Below, in pieces: positions 27,307 to 36,012 of a stretch of 64,000 nucleotides of DNA; positions within the stretch are counted from its first letter, which is position 1, and the number at the start of each line of letters is the position of its first letter. Source of the stretch: Chromatiales bacterium (GTDB lineage Bacteria; Pseudomonadota; Gammaproteobacteria; Steroidobacterales; GCA-2729495); the NCBI GenBank assembly GCA_016789885.1, contig JAEUPZ010000033.1:62001-126000 (forward strand), given 5' to 3'. The notes below the pieces were generated by a model that searched no databases, was not told where the DNA came from, and worked only from the letters and a program-made list of their open reading frames with translations. The position numbers and the translations under genes are program-made.

Positions 27307-29792
27307 GCCCGGTCAGGCTCGGCTGGCGCAGTTTCCGCCGCGACCTGCGGGCTGGTGAGCTGACCATCCTGCTGGCGGCCGTGGTCGTGGCCGTCACCGC
27401 CATGACGGCCGTGGGCTTCTTCACCGACCGCGTCGGCGGCGCGATGAAGTCCCAGGCCAGCGAGGTGCTGGCGGCGGACCTCGTCATCCGCTCGCCGAAC
27501 CCCATCGACAAGGACCTGCTGCGCCGCGCGCGGGTCCTGGGCCTCGAGGCGACGGAGACACTCAGCTTCCCCACGGTGGTGCTGGCCGGCGACACGAGCA
27601 CGCTGGCCTCGGTGGACGCCGTCGGCGAGGCCTATCCCCTGCGGGGCGAGCTCAAGGTGGCCGACACGCTCTTCGGCGCCACCACCTCGATGCGCGGCGC
27701 ACCGCCCCGGGGCGAGGCCTGGGCCGAGCCGGGGCTGCTGGGCCGGCTCGGCGTCGACGTTGGCGACACGGTGACGCTCGGCGAGCTGGAGCTGCGGGTG
27801 ACGCGGGTCCTGCAGTACAAGCCCGACCAGAACATCGGCTTCGTGAACCTGGCGCCGGGCCTGCTGATGAACCTCGGCGACATCCCGGCGGCCGGCATCA
27901 TCAAGCCCGGCAGCCGCGTCACCTACCACCAGATGTACGCCGGCGACGAAAAGGTCATCAGCGACTTCCGTGGGCAGATCAAGACCATGCTCACGAAGGA
28001 CGAGGCCCTGCGCGGGCGCGAGGACGCGGGCGAGCAGATCAGCTCCGCCATCGACCGGGCCCAGCGCTTCCTGACGCTGGCGTCCCTCGTGACGGTGATC
28101 CTCGCCGCCATCGCCGCGGCCATGGCCGCCCGGCGCTACGCGCTGCGCCACCTCGACGCCGTCGCGCTGCTGAAGACCATCGGCGCCACCCAGTCCGTCG
28201 TCGTGCAGGCGATGCTCTGCCAGCTGCTGCTGGTGATCGTCGTGACCGCCACCGTGGGCCTAGCCGCCGGCTACGGCGCGCAGTACGGGCTCGCCGTCAT
28301 CGCCCGGGACTTCGTCGGCTTCGAGCTGCCCGCGGCCTCGGGCCGGCCCTACCTGCTGGGCCTCGTGACCGCGGCGACCGTGGTCGTGGGGTTTGCGCTG
28401 CCCCACCTGCTGCGCCTCGGTGCCGTGCCGCCGCTGCGGGTCCTGCGCCGCGACCTGCCGCCGCCGCAGCTCGGCACCTTCGCCACCTACGGCGTCGCCG
28501 TGGGCGCGCTGCTCGTGATGGTGCTCGCCATCGTCCGCGACCTGCTGCTGGTGGGGCTCATCATCGCGGGGCTTGCCGCGACGGCGGCCGTGGCCATGGG
28601 GCTCGGGTATGTCCTGGTGCGGCTGCTTGGCCGGTTCCGCGGGGCTGCCGGCGTCGCCTGGCGCTATGGCCTTGCCAACATCGCCCGCCGCGGCAGCGAA
28701 AGCGTCGTGCAGATCGTCGCCTTCGGCCTGAGCCTGATGGTGCTGCTGCTGCTCGGCGTGGTGCGCAACGACATCCTGTCGGCCTGGCAGCGCTCGATCC
28801 CGGCGGACTCGCCCAACCAGTTCCTGATCAACATCGAGCCTGAGCAGCTGCCGGGGCTGCAGGCGCTGTTCGAGGCCGAGCTCGGAAGCCGTGCCTACGC
28901 GCTGCCGCTGATCCGGGGCCGCATCACGGCGGTCAAGGGCATTCCGGTGGCGGAGTACAGGTTCCCGGCACCCCAGGGCGCGGCGTTCATCCAGCGCGAG
29001 GCCAACATCACCTGGAGCGCCGCCGTGCCGGACAACAACACCGTGGCCGAGGGCCAGTGGTGGGGCGAGGACTACAGCGGCGCGGCGCAGCTCTCCCTCG
29101 AGACGGGCATCGCCCGGGATCTCGGCGTGACCATCGGCGACACGCTGCGGCTCAACGTCGGCGGCGAGGAGGTCGACGCGCCGGTGACGAGCCTGCGCGC
29201 CGTCAACTGGGATTCCTTCCGGCCGAACTTCTTCATCGTCATGTCGCCGGGAGTGGTCGAGGACCTGCCCCAGACCTGGCTCGCCAGCCTCTACGTGCCC
29301 CGCGACCGGCCCGAGGTCCTCGCGCGGGTGGTGCGGCAGTTCCCGGGCGTGACGGTGCTGGACCTCGAGGTGATCCTGGCCCAGGTGCGCACCGTCATCG
29401 ACCGCGCGTCCATGGCGATCCAGTACGTGTTCCTCTTCACGCTCTTTGCTGGCGTGGTCGTGCTGCTGGCGGCCGTGCAGCTGACGCGGGACGAGCGGCG
29501 CTTCGAGAGCGCGATCCTGCACACGCTCGGCGCCGGCCGGCGCAAGATCCTGCAGGGCGTGGCCGTGGAGTTCCTGACGCTGGGCGGGCTCGCGGGCCTG
29601 CTGGCGGCGCTGGGCGCGACGCTGGCCGGCTTCCTGCTGGCGAAGTTCGCCTTCGACATCGACTACAGCATCAACGTGCTGCTGTGGATCATCGGCCTCG
29701 CGGCCGGCGCCGCCGTCGTCGGTGCGACCGGCACGCTGGCCACCCGGCGGGCCGTCAACGAGCCGCCGGTCGCGGTGCTCAGGGAGCGCTAG
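27303..29792 (+). CDS. ybbP: ABC transporter permease YbbP (FtsX-like)
   Basis: This is an 829-residue inner-membrane permease that works with YbbA. It has an N-terminal helix (about 20-40), a large periplasmic domain, two FtsX-type four-helix blocks (about 250-400 and 700-825), and central helices (about 395-490). RYALRHLDAVALLKTIGAT and RFESAILHTLGAGRRKI are the two coupling segments characteristic of FtsX permeases. The exact substrate is unknown; homologues are proposed to act in lipid or lysophospholipid handling, fitting the TesA-like neighbour. The ATG overlaps the ybbA stop. Confidence 0.94.
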   Translation: MSPVRLGWRSFRRDLRAGELTILLAAVVVAVTAMTAVGFFTDRVGGAMKSQASEVLAADLVIRSPNPIDKDLLRRARVLGLEATETLSFPTVVLAGDTSTLASVDAVGEAYPLRGELKVADTLFGATTSMRGAPPRGEAWAEPGLLGRLGVDVGDTVTLGELELRVTRVLQYKPDQNIGFVNLAPGLLMNLGDIPAAGIIKPGSRVTYHQMYAGDEKVISDFRGQIKTMLTKDEALRGREDAGEQISSAIDRAQRFLTLASLVTVILAAIAAAMAARRYALRHLDAVALLKTIGATQSVVVQAMLCQLLLVIVVTATVGLAAGYGAQYGLAVIARDFVGFELPAASGRPYLLGLVTAATVVVGFALPHLLRLGAVPPLRVLRRDLPPPQLGTFATYGVAVGALLVMVLAIVRDLLLVGLIIAGLAATAAVAMGLGYVLVRLLGRFRGAAGVAWRYGLANIARRGSESVVQIVAFGLSLMVLLLLGVVRNDILSAWQRSIPADSPNQFLINIEPEQLPGLQALFEAELGSRAYALPLIRGRITAVKGIPVAEYRFPAPQGAAFIQREANITWSAAVPDNNTVAEGQWWGEDYSGAAQLSLETGIARDLGVTIGDTLRLNVGGEEVDAPVTSLRAVNWDSFRPNFFIVMSPGVVEDLPQTWLASLYVPRDRPEVLARVVRQFPGVTVLDLEVILAQVRTVIDRASMAIQYVFLFTLFAGVVVLLAAVQLTRDERRFESAILHTLGAGRRKILQGVAVEFLTLGGLAGLLAALGATLAGFLLAKFAFDIDYSINVLLWIIGLAAGAAVVGATGTLATRRAVNEPPVAVLRER

Positions 29793-29911
29793 GTCCGTCA
29801 GGTGGCCGGTCCCGGATACCGGGATCTGGGTCACGGTGAGGAACCGCCACTGCAGTTGGGCCGTGTGGAGCCAGTCACGGGCGCCCGGCTGGCAACCGGC
29901 CACAATGCCTT

Positions 29912-31156
29912 GTGGAGCATCCGCCCTCATTCTTCCTGGGCCGCCAGCCCATCCTCGACCGCCGGCAGAACACGGTGGCCTACGAGTTGCTGTTCCGTGC
30001 CGGCTTCACTGCCGAGGCGGCCGTGGCAGACGATGTCGCCGCCACCTCCAGCGTGATCGCCCATGCCTTTGGTGCCCTCGGGATCGACGCCGTGCTGGGC
30101 CCGTGTCGCGGGTTCATCAATTTCGATGCCGGCCTGCTGATGTCCGACGTGGTGGAGCTGCTGCCCGCGGAGCGCACGGTCGTCGAGTTGCTCGAGACCA
30201 TCGACATCGACAGCGCGGTCATCGACCGTTGCCATCGCCTGCGCCGGCAGGGCTTCCAGCTGGCCCTCGATGATGTGACCCGGCTGGACGCCGGCCGGGA
30301 GCGGGTGCTGCCGCTCATCGACGTCGTCAAGGTCGACATCCCGGCGACGCCGACGGACGAGGTGGCAACCCTCGTCAACCGCCTGCGCCGCCCCGGCGTA
30401 CAGCTGCTGGCCGAGAAGGTCGACACGCGCGCCCAGGCAGACTGGTGCCTCGACCTCGGCTTCGACCTCTTCCAGGGGTACTACTTCGCGCGACCCATGC
30501 TGCTGCAGGGCCGCCGCGCCGATCCGGACAAGACCCTGCTGCTGAAGCTGCTGCAGCTGGTACTGAACGATGCCGACAACGACGAGATCGTGTCCCTGCT
30601 CAAGCACTCGCCCGAGCTCATCTACAAGCTCCTGCGCCTGGTCAACTCCGTGAGCATGGGGCTGCGCAGTCCGGTCCAGTCCCTCGCCCATGCGCTGGTG
30701 GTGCTCGGCCGGCGGCAGCTGCAGCGCTGGGTGCAGGTGCTGCTGTTCGCGCACCATGGCGCCGGCGACTTCCCGAGCCCGCTGCTGACCATGGCCGCCA
30801 CCCGCGGCCGGCTGATGGAACTCCTCAGCGAGCAGGCCGGGTTCGACGGCGTCGGGCGCGACCGGGCCTTCATGACCGGACTGCTGTCCCTGCTCGACGC
30901 CCTGCTGGGCGAGGCCCTGGCCGACGTCATCGCCCCGCTCGGGCTGCCGGACGAGGTGGTCAGCGCCTTGCTGCACCGTCAGGGCCGGCTCGGCGACCGG
31001 CTGCGGCTCGTCGAAGCCCTCGAGGCGGGCGATGACGGGGAGGCCACTGCACTGCTGGACGCGAACCGGACCTGCGCCGTGGCAGAATTGCCGGCACTGC
31101 AGGTTGCCGCCATGGCCTGGGCCAACGACATCGTCAGGCCCGTATCGGAGAACTGA
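29912..31156 (+). CDS. EAL-HDOD domain signalling protein with degenerate EAL
   Basis: The 414-residue protein has an EAL domain (about 5-205) and a HDOD domain (about 210-400). The catalytic EAL motif reads ELL in VAYELLFRAG, so phosphodiesterase activity is doubtful, although INFDAGLL, ALDDV and VKVDI keep the fold. The HDOD part includes IVSLLKHSPELIYKLLRLVNS and ALVVLGRRQLQRW. This architecture is the YuxH/CdgJ type, which usually acts by protein binding in motility or c-di-GMP networks. The start is GTG. It is upstream of a Nudix gene with a 2-nt gap. Confidence 0.9.
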   Translation: MEHPPSFFLGRQPILDRRQNTVAYELLFRAGFTAEAAVADDVAATSSVIAHAFGALGIDAVLGPCRGFINFDAGLLMSDVVELLPAERTVVELLETIDIDSAVIDRCHRLRRQGFQLALDDVTRLDAGRERVLPLIDVVKVDIPATPTDEVATLVNRLRRPGVQLLAEKVDTRAQADWCLDLGFDLFQGYYFARPMLLQGRRADPDKTLLLKLLQLVLNDADNDEIVSLLKHSPELIYKLLRLVNSVSMGLRSPVQSLAHALVVLGRRQLQRWVQVLLFAHHGAGDFPSPLLTMAATRGRLMELLSEQAGFDGVGRDRAFMTGLLSLLDALLGEALADVIAPLGLPDEVVSALLHRQGRLGDRLRLVEALEAGDDGEATALLDANRTCAVAELPALQVAAMAWANDIVRPVSEN

Positions 31157-31158
31157 CC

Positions 31159-31620
31159 GTGACTGCGCCCCGACCCGTCCGCTTTCGCTCCTGCGGTGCC
31201 GTGGTCGTGCGCCAGACGCCGAACGGCTACCGGCTGCTCATGCTGCGGGCCTTTCGCCACTGGGACTTCCCCAAGGGCCTCATGGAGGCCGGCGAAGACC
31301 ACCTGCAGACCGCCATCCGCGAGGTGCGCGAGGAATCGACCGTCGCTGACCTCACCTTTCCCTGGGGCGAGGTCTGGTTCGAGTCCGGCCCCTACAGCCA
31401 GCGCAAGATCGCCCGCTACTACCTGGCGCTGACGCGGCAGGAGTCGGTGGCGCTGCCGCCGAGCCCGGACAACGGTCGCCCCGAGCACAGCGAGTACCGC
31501 TGGGTCAGCTTCGACGAGGCCCGCCGCCTCGCCGCCCCGCGCGTGTGCGCCGTCATCGACTGGGCCGAGCCCCTCGTCATGGCCGGCAAGCCGACGAAGA
31601 TCGGGCGGGAGATTACGTAA
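31159..31620 (+). CDS. Nudix hydrolase
   Basis: The 153-residue protein is a single Nudix domain. The box GLMEAGEDHLQTAIREVREES follows the G-x5-E-x7-R-E-u-x-E-E-x-G/S pattern, with the metal-binding glutamates present. WDFPKG immediately before the box is also found in diadenosine polyphosphate hydrolases and related Nudix enzymes. The substrate is not readable. It begins with GTG 2 nt after the EAL-HDOD stop, so it is cotranscribed. Confidence 0.92.
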   Translation: MTAPRPVRFRSCGAVVVRQTPNGYRLLMLRAFRHWDFPKGLMEAGEDHLQTAIREVREESTVADLTFPWGEVWFESGPYSQRKIARYYLALTRQESVALPPSPDNGRPEHSEYRWVSFDEARRLAAPRVCAVIDWAEPLVMAGKPTKIGREIT

Positions 31621-31737
31621 AGCCGCCATCCCGGGCCGGTCACAGCGGCCGGGACGGCCGGTGCCGCCTGGCCGTCATGCCCGATCGCCCCGCGGGCCGC
31701 GCCCTGACGCCCGTACGTTTTCGATGCGAATTCACCA

Positions 31738-31773
31738 GATACGCCGCTGGCGGTTATCCGCCGCTGGCGTATC
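31738..31773. promoter_or_regulatory. 36-bp palindromic operator of the toxin-antitoxin module
   Basis: GATACGCC (31738-31745) and GGCGTATC (31766-31773) are perfect outer arms; GGCGG (31749-31753) and CCGCC (31758-31762) are perfect inner arms around TTAT. The stretch also contains two direct copies of CGCCGCTGGCG. It ends 8 bases before the toxin ATG, the usual place for autorepression by an antitoxin. Confidence 0.75.
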
Positions 31774-31781
31774 GTCGTGAT

Positions 31782-32099
31782 ATGGTGTTCCTCGAGACGC
31801 CCGTTTTTACGCGCCCGATCAGGGCGCTGATGGACGATGACCAGTACCGGTTGCTGCAGCTCCGGATTCTGGTGGACCCGGCCGTCGGCGACCTGATTCC
31901 CGGCAGTGGCGGACTGCGGAAAGTACGCTGCGCCATCCCCGGCAGCGGCAAACGTGGTGGTGCGCGGGTGATCTACTACCTGGCGTCGGGCCGGGACCAG
32001 ATCTATCTGCTGCTCGCGTATGCCAAGCGCGATCAGGCCGATCTGACCCCCGATCAGCTCCGCACGCTGCGCGCCCTCGTGCTCGAGGAGTTTGGCTGA
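31782..32099 (+). CDS. higB: RelE/HigB-type toxin
   Basis: The 105-residue protein has the RelE/ParE fold pattern of HigB-type toxins: FTRPIRALMDDDQYRLLQ, GGLRKVRCAIPGSGKRGGARVIYYL and YLLLAYAKRDQADLT. Such toxins are ribosome-dependent mRNA interferases. The start chosen lies just after the palindromic operator; the longer frame upstream would cross it. The stop overlaps the antitoxin ATG by one base (TGATG). Toxin-first order is characteristic of higBA. Family-level assignment is firm, exact subfamily less so. Confidence 0.9.
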   Translation: MVFLETPVFTRPIRALMDDDQYRLLQLRILVDPAVGDLIPGSGGLRKVRCAIPGSGKRGGARVIYYLASGRDQIYLLLAYAKRDQADLTPDQLRTLRALVLEEFG

Positions 32100-32398
32100 T
32101 GGATCAAAAGCTGTTCGACGAACTGACGAAAAGCATCCGGCAGGCCGGAGCCATTGCGCGGGGCGAGCGCCGGCCGTCGCGCCGGCACGCCTTCACCGCG
32201 TCAAGAATCCAGGCCGTCCGCGAAAGGGCCCGCCTGTCCCAGGCGCAGTTCGCCCGGCTGCTGAACGTCAGCGTCAAGACGCTGCAGAACTGGGAGCAGG
32301 CCCGCCGCCAACCCACGGGCGCCGCCAAGGCCCTGCTGCGCATCGTCGAGCGGGAACCCGCGGCGGCCTTGCGGGCCCTGCGCGCCGACGCGGGCTGA
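32099..32398 (+). CDS. higA: HigA/NadS-type antitoxin with XRE helix-turn-helix
   Basis: The 99-residue protein has a helix-turn-helix at about residues 38-75, reading RIQAVRERARLSQAQFARLL and then VSVKTLQNWEQARRQPTG, the XRE/NadS pattern. It should bind and neutralise the toxin and repress the operon through the upstream palindrome. The N-terminal 35 residues (LFDELTKSIRQAGAIARGE) are typical of this antitoxin group. Confidence 0.92.
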   Translation: MDQKLFDELTKSIRQAGAIARGERRPSRRHAFTASRIQAVRERARLSQAQFARLLNVSVKTLQNWEQARRQPTGAAKALLRIVEREPAAALRALRADAG

Positions 32399-32470
32399 CC
32401 TGCCGCAGGTTCCACAATGTTCTGGCATGCGCTTGCTGAGCGCGCCTTCAGCCGGATCGATCGGTGACAC

Positions 32471-32902
32471 ATGGGGCCGCAGTGCCCCAAATGTCACCGG
32501 ACCGATTTCTCCTTCCGCCAGCTTCATGCTGCCCATCCGCATCCGGGCGAATTCAGTCCGGCACGCGTGCTTTGCCCTTCCTGCGGGGCGGAACTGCGAG
32601 TAACTGCAACCTCTCGCCTGGCCAGCGCGGTTGTCTGTCTGGGCATTCTTGCCGGACTGGGTGTTCTCGCCGCAAAGACAGGTGTGTCGCTGGCTGGCTG
32701 GAGGCTCGTCCCGCTGCTCATGACCTGGCTGGGACTCTATTCGATTGCCTGGATCTACATCGTGCGGCTGAAACCCTGGTGTCCGTGGCAATACTGGCTC
32801 CCCGGGAGCCGGCTCGTCGGCTACAGCGTGTATCTGGGTATACCGGTGGCGGTGATCGTGGCCCTCATTGCTTTGGCGGTCCACTTCCAATGGGGGATGT
32901 GA
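32471..32902 (+). CDS. Zinc-ribbon integral membrane protein, uncharacterised
   Basis: The 143-residue protein starts with two CxxC pairs, C5/C8 (CPKC) and CPSC near residue 35, which form a zinc ribbon. Three hydrophobic helices follow (about 50-70, 77-98 and 117-140). Cysteine and tryptophan occur again near residue 103. G+C content looks lower than the neighbourhood, suggesting acquisition with the adjacent toxin-antitoxin genes. I do not recognise a named family. Confidence 0.65.
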   Translation: MGPQCPKCHRTDFSFRQLHAAHPHPGEFSPARVLCPSCGAELRVTATSRLASAVVCLGILAGLGVLAAKTGVSLAGWRLVPLLMTWLGLYSIAWIYIVRLKPWCPWQYWLPGSRLVGYSVYLGIPVAVIVALIALAVHFQWGM

Positions 32903-33152
32903 CGGGCAAGGAATTGCGTGACCGCACCTGAGTGCTGTCTCCTCATGGTCGGCCTGCCCGTCGACCGGTGGGTGTCGGTGATCCATACATGGCGTGGCGA
33001 TGCGATCGGGATCATCGCGATCCGCAAGGCGACGAAACATGACGCGTACTGCACTGGCGGCCCTGGGCCAACCCTTGAACGGTCGCGACAGCACAAGCAC
33101 CTCCGCGCCCCTGGCGGCTAATATGTAGCTCCCTCCATCAGGCCGCCGATCC

Positions 33153-34016
33153 ATGCCCGACTCCCCCGCGCCCGACCAGTTCGTCACGAGCCCCATGCGG
33201 GACAACTGGTACCAGTCCAGTTCCTTCTACGGCTCGTCCTTCGCCCTGATCACCTCGGTCAACGAGGAGGGGATCACCAGCATCGGGCCCTACCAGCTGA
33301 GCTTCCCCTTCGAGGTCATCAAGCGCCGGTCGTGGATGGTGATCAGCCGGCCGAGCTCGAATACGGTCGCGAACGTGCGGCGCACGCGCAAGTGCGCCCT
33401 GAACTTCATCGAGTACTCCCGGGAGGCGATCGAAACGATCCTGAAGTTCGGCTACCCGGGCCAGCCGCCGGCCGAGAAGATGGCCTACAACACGTTCCGG
33501 CTCATGGACAGCCCGACGCCGGGGCGCACGGGCGAGGGCTATCCGCAGATCCTCGCCGACGCGTTCCAGGTGTTCGAGTGCACCCTCGACGTCGAGCGCA
33601 TCAACGAGAACCCGATCCTGCGCGACTCGACGTCGGCGCACCTGCTGCTCAACATCGACAACATCCTGGTCAAGGAGCAGTGGAAGGCCCGCATCGACGG
33701 CAGCGGCGACTCGATGCCGCGCATCCCGCTGACCTACGGCTTCCGGGGTGCGAGCACGTTCTGGTTCGGCGAGACGCAGCCGGCCTACAAGCTGCCGATT
33801 CCGGACCTGGGTGCCAAGCACGAGGTGGTGTTGTACGAGGCGAACCGCATCGACGACGCCGTGCAGTTCACCAAGGCAGCGTCGGAGGCGCTCACCGGCA
33901 TACCGCGCGCCTTCCTGCGCAACGTACTCGAGGGCATCGTCCGTCAGGCCAAGGCCCGGGGCGTCACCGAGGTGACGCCGGAGTTCCTCGCGCTGCTGAA
34001 CAAGGAGCGCGGCTGA
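33153..34016 (+). CDS. Flavin-reductase-like FMN-binding split-barrel protein
   Basis: The 287-residue protein resembles the flavin reductase-like domain (DIM6/NTAB group). The N-terminal half, SSSFYGSSFALITSVNEEG then PFEVIKRRSWMVISRPSSNT and CALNFIEYS, matches the FMN-binding split barrel. The remainder is longer than in simple flavin reductases, with a helical C-terminus (about 225-287). Function and partner oxygenase are unknown. It may bind FMN as a reductase or as a cofactor-dependent oxidoreductase. Confidence 0.75.
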   Translation: MPDSPAPDQFVTSPMRDNWYQSSSFYGSSFALITSVNEEGITSIGPYQLSFPFEVIKRRSWMVISRPSSNTVANVRRTRKCALNFIEYSREAIETILKFGYPGQPPAEKMAYNTFRLMDSPTPGRTGEGYPQILADAFQVFECTLDVERINENPILRDSTSAHLLLNIDNILVKEQWKARIDGSGDSMPRIPLTYGFRGASTFWFGETQPAYKLPIPDLGAKHEVVLYEANRIDDAVQFTKAASEALTGIPRAFLRNVLEGIVRQAKARGVTEVTPEFLALLNKERG

Positions 34017-34120
34017 GCAACGGGAACGGCCGGACCACGCCCAGCGGCGCTGGCCCTCGTCGATCTTGGGGCGCACCCGTGGGTCGAGCGTTTCCAGCGC
34101 GACCGCCTCTGGTGTACCTC

Positions 34121-34150
34121 GGGCCGCGGAGTAGCGCGGCCGCTCCTACG
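34121..34150. repeat. REP-like palindromic element
   Basis: GGCCGCG and CGCGGCC form perfect 7-bp arms around GAGTAG, followed on this strand by GCTCCTACG. Read on the minus strand it begins GTAGGAGCGGCC, close to the GTAGGAGCGGC core of common REP elements of Pseudomonas and Xanthomonas. Only one copy is seen, and it overlaps the stop codon of the downstream membrane-protein gene. Confidence 0.35.
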
Positions 34151-34895
34151 CCGCTTCCCGAACCGCCATCGCAGCGGCGCTCCGCGCGGGGCTGCCTTCG
34201 CGGCGCTTCTTCGCGAAGTGCACGCAGGTGGTGATCAGGCCCAGCGTAATGGCGATCTCGCCGAGGTTGGCGACGAGCAGGCCGTAGTCGCCCCACCAGG
34301 GGCCGGCGACGGAGAACATGAAGATGGCGCCGAGCGCCATCCACGGCCAGCGCCGTTTCACCCAGACGCCGATGCCGGTGATCAGCACGATGATGTTGGT
34401 GATGATGGCGACGGTGCCCGCGTCGGCGCCGCTCGGCACCGGGATCTGGTCGGGGCTGCACAGCTGGGCGCCCTTGACGCTGGTGCTGTAGCGCACGGTG
34501 TCGCCCAGGCAGGCCAGCACCAGGTTCATGTCGAAGATCTTCGGGATGTCGTGGACCGACAGTGCCACGGCCACGACGCAGAAGGCCCCCATCACGAACT
34601 TGTTGCTGGCACCGGGCAGTTCCGCCTGCCGCGCGATGGAGCCGGCCGCGATGACCAGCAGCGGCAGCAGGGCCCAGTGCCAGGCAAAGGCCGGCACGCT
34701 CATGGCGTAGAGCAGGTCGCCCTCGCCGATGAAGCGGCCCATGCCGATGCGCAGGTTGTCGTAGAAGAGCAGCGTGCCGCCGAAGAGCACGAGGAACAGC
34801 GATACCGGCTTGTCGTTCTGCGACCAGAGCTTCCAGCCCCAGAGCCAGATGCTGATGTGGATGAGGGAGTACGTGAGGAAGATGGCAGAGAGCAT
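34146..34895 (-). CDS. Integral membrane protein, uncharacterised
   Basis: The 249-residue protein is mostly membrane: about seven hydrophobic helices (about 5-22, 30-46, 62-85, 99-115, 160-180, 186-203 and 208-225). The loop between about 118 and 155 contains two cysteines and may be periplasmic. The C-terminus is basic. No domain name is evident. It stands alone between the convergent flavin-reductase-like gene and the upstream hydroxyacid dehydrogenase. Confidence 0.75.
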   Translation of the reverse strand: MLSAIFLTYSLIHISIWLWGWKLWSQNDKPVSLFLVLFGGTLLFYDNLRIGMGRFIGEGDLLYAMSVPAFAWHWALLPLLVIAAGSIARQAELPGASNKFVMGAFCVVAVALSVHDIPKIFDMNLVLACLGDTVRYSTSVKGAQLCSPDQIPVPSGADAGTVAIITNIIVLITGIGVWVKRRWPWMALGAIFMFSVAGPWWGDYGLLVANLGEIAITLGLITTCVHFAKKRREGSPARSAAAMAVREAA

Positions 34896-35028
34896 GCGCA
34901 GGTTCCCTTGGCTGGCCGGTCCCCGGGGAATGCCGGTGCCGGTGGGCGCGTCGGCGGGCGCTTATGTCGAGGGCGGCCGGCGCCGATGCGCGACCCGACT
35001 CTAGCCCAAGCGCGACGGGCGCGGTAGC

Positions 35029-36012
35029 TCAGTCGACGCGGTTGCGCCGTTCGCCGGCCTGCCAGGCCCGGACGTTGGCCACCACCTCGTCCAGCGCCCG
35101 CTGGCGTGATTCCCGGGCCGCCCAGGCGATGTGGGGCGTGACGATGAGGTTGGGCAGCCGCGCCTCGAGCAGCGGGTGCCCGTTCACCGGCGGCTCTGCG
35201 TCGAGGACGTCGATGCCGGCGCCGCCGAGGTGGCCGCCCTGCAGCGCGGCCAGCAGTGCCTGCGGGTCCACCAGCGCCCCGCGGGCGGTATTGATGAGCA
35301 GGCTGCCGGGACGCAGGCGGGCGAGGCTGTCTGCATTCATCAGGTGCCGCGTGGCCGGCGTCAGCGGGCAATGCAGCGACAGGACGTCGACCTGGTCGAG
35401 CACGTCCGGCCACGGCACGCGCTCGATCCCGGCGGGCGCCGCCGCCCCCGGGTCCCGGGCGGCGGCCAGCACCCGCATGCCGAAGGCCTGGGCCACCCGC
35501 GCCACCGACTGGCCGAGGTTGCCGAGCCCGACGATGCCGAGCGTCTTGCCGGCCAGTTCCCGGCTCGGGTAGTCGAGCAGGCAGAAGTCCCGGCTCCGCT
35601 GCCAGCCACCGGCGGCGAGCAGCGCGTCGTACTCCCGCAGCCGCAGGGTCAGGGCGAGGATGAGCCCGAACACGTGCTGCACGACGGAGGGCGCGCAGTA
35701 GTTGCGGATGTTGGTCACCGCAATGCCGCGGGCCCGGGCGGCGGTGACGTCCACATTGTCGATGCCCGTGGCCGCCAGGCCGATGTAGCGAAGCCGTGGC
35801 GCCTCGGCCAGCAGCGCGGCGTCCACGTCGACCTTGTTGACGAGAGCGACCTCGCAGCTGGCGAGCCGTCCCCGGCGCTCGTCGCGGTCCGTATGGTCGT
35901 GGAGCGTGATGCCGGGCAGGGCGGCCCGGAGTCCCGCGAGGTCGAGGTCCACCGGGCCGAGCGACGCGAAGTCGAGGAAAGCAGCGCGCAGCGCTGGCCC
36001 TTCAGCCGGCAT
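35029..36012 (-). CDS. D-2-hydroxyacid dehydrogenase (glycerate dehydrogenase-like)
   Basis: This is a 327-residue NAD(P)-dependent dehydrogenase that reduces 2-ketoacids to D-2-hydroxyacids. The Rossmann motif GLGNLGQSVARVAQAFGM (about 162-179) binds NAD. Catalytic residues are Arg in INTARGALVD, Glu in DVLDAEPP and His in VTPHIAW. NYCAPSVVQHVFGLIL is the hallmark of the hydroxypyruvate reductase/HprA-like group. It overlaps the stop of the upstream PEP-carboxylase-like gene by 11 nt, so they are coupled. Substrate is uncertain. Confidence 0.92.
   Translation of the reverse strand: MPAEGPALRAAFLDFASLGPVDLDLAGLRAALPGITLHDHTDRDERRGRLASCEVALVNKVDVDAALLAEAPRLRYIGLAATGIDNVDVTAARARGIAVTNIRNYCAPSVVQHVFGLILALTLRLREYDALLAAGGWQRSRDFCLLDYPSRELAGKTLGIVGLGNLGQSVARVAQAFGMRVLAAARDPGAAAPAGIERVPWPDVLDQVDVLSLHCPLTPATRHLMNADSLARLRPGSLLINTARGALVDPQALLAALQGGHLGGAGIDVLDAEPPVNGHPLLEARLPNLIVTPHIAWAARESRQRALDEVVANVRAWQAGERRNRVD

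Noticed and set aside
34121..34150. Confident REP element
   Set aside because: Only one copy is visible in the window, so it is listed as a low-confidence repeat, not reported as a repeat family.
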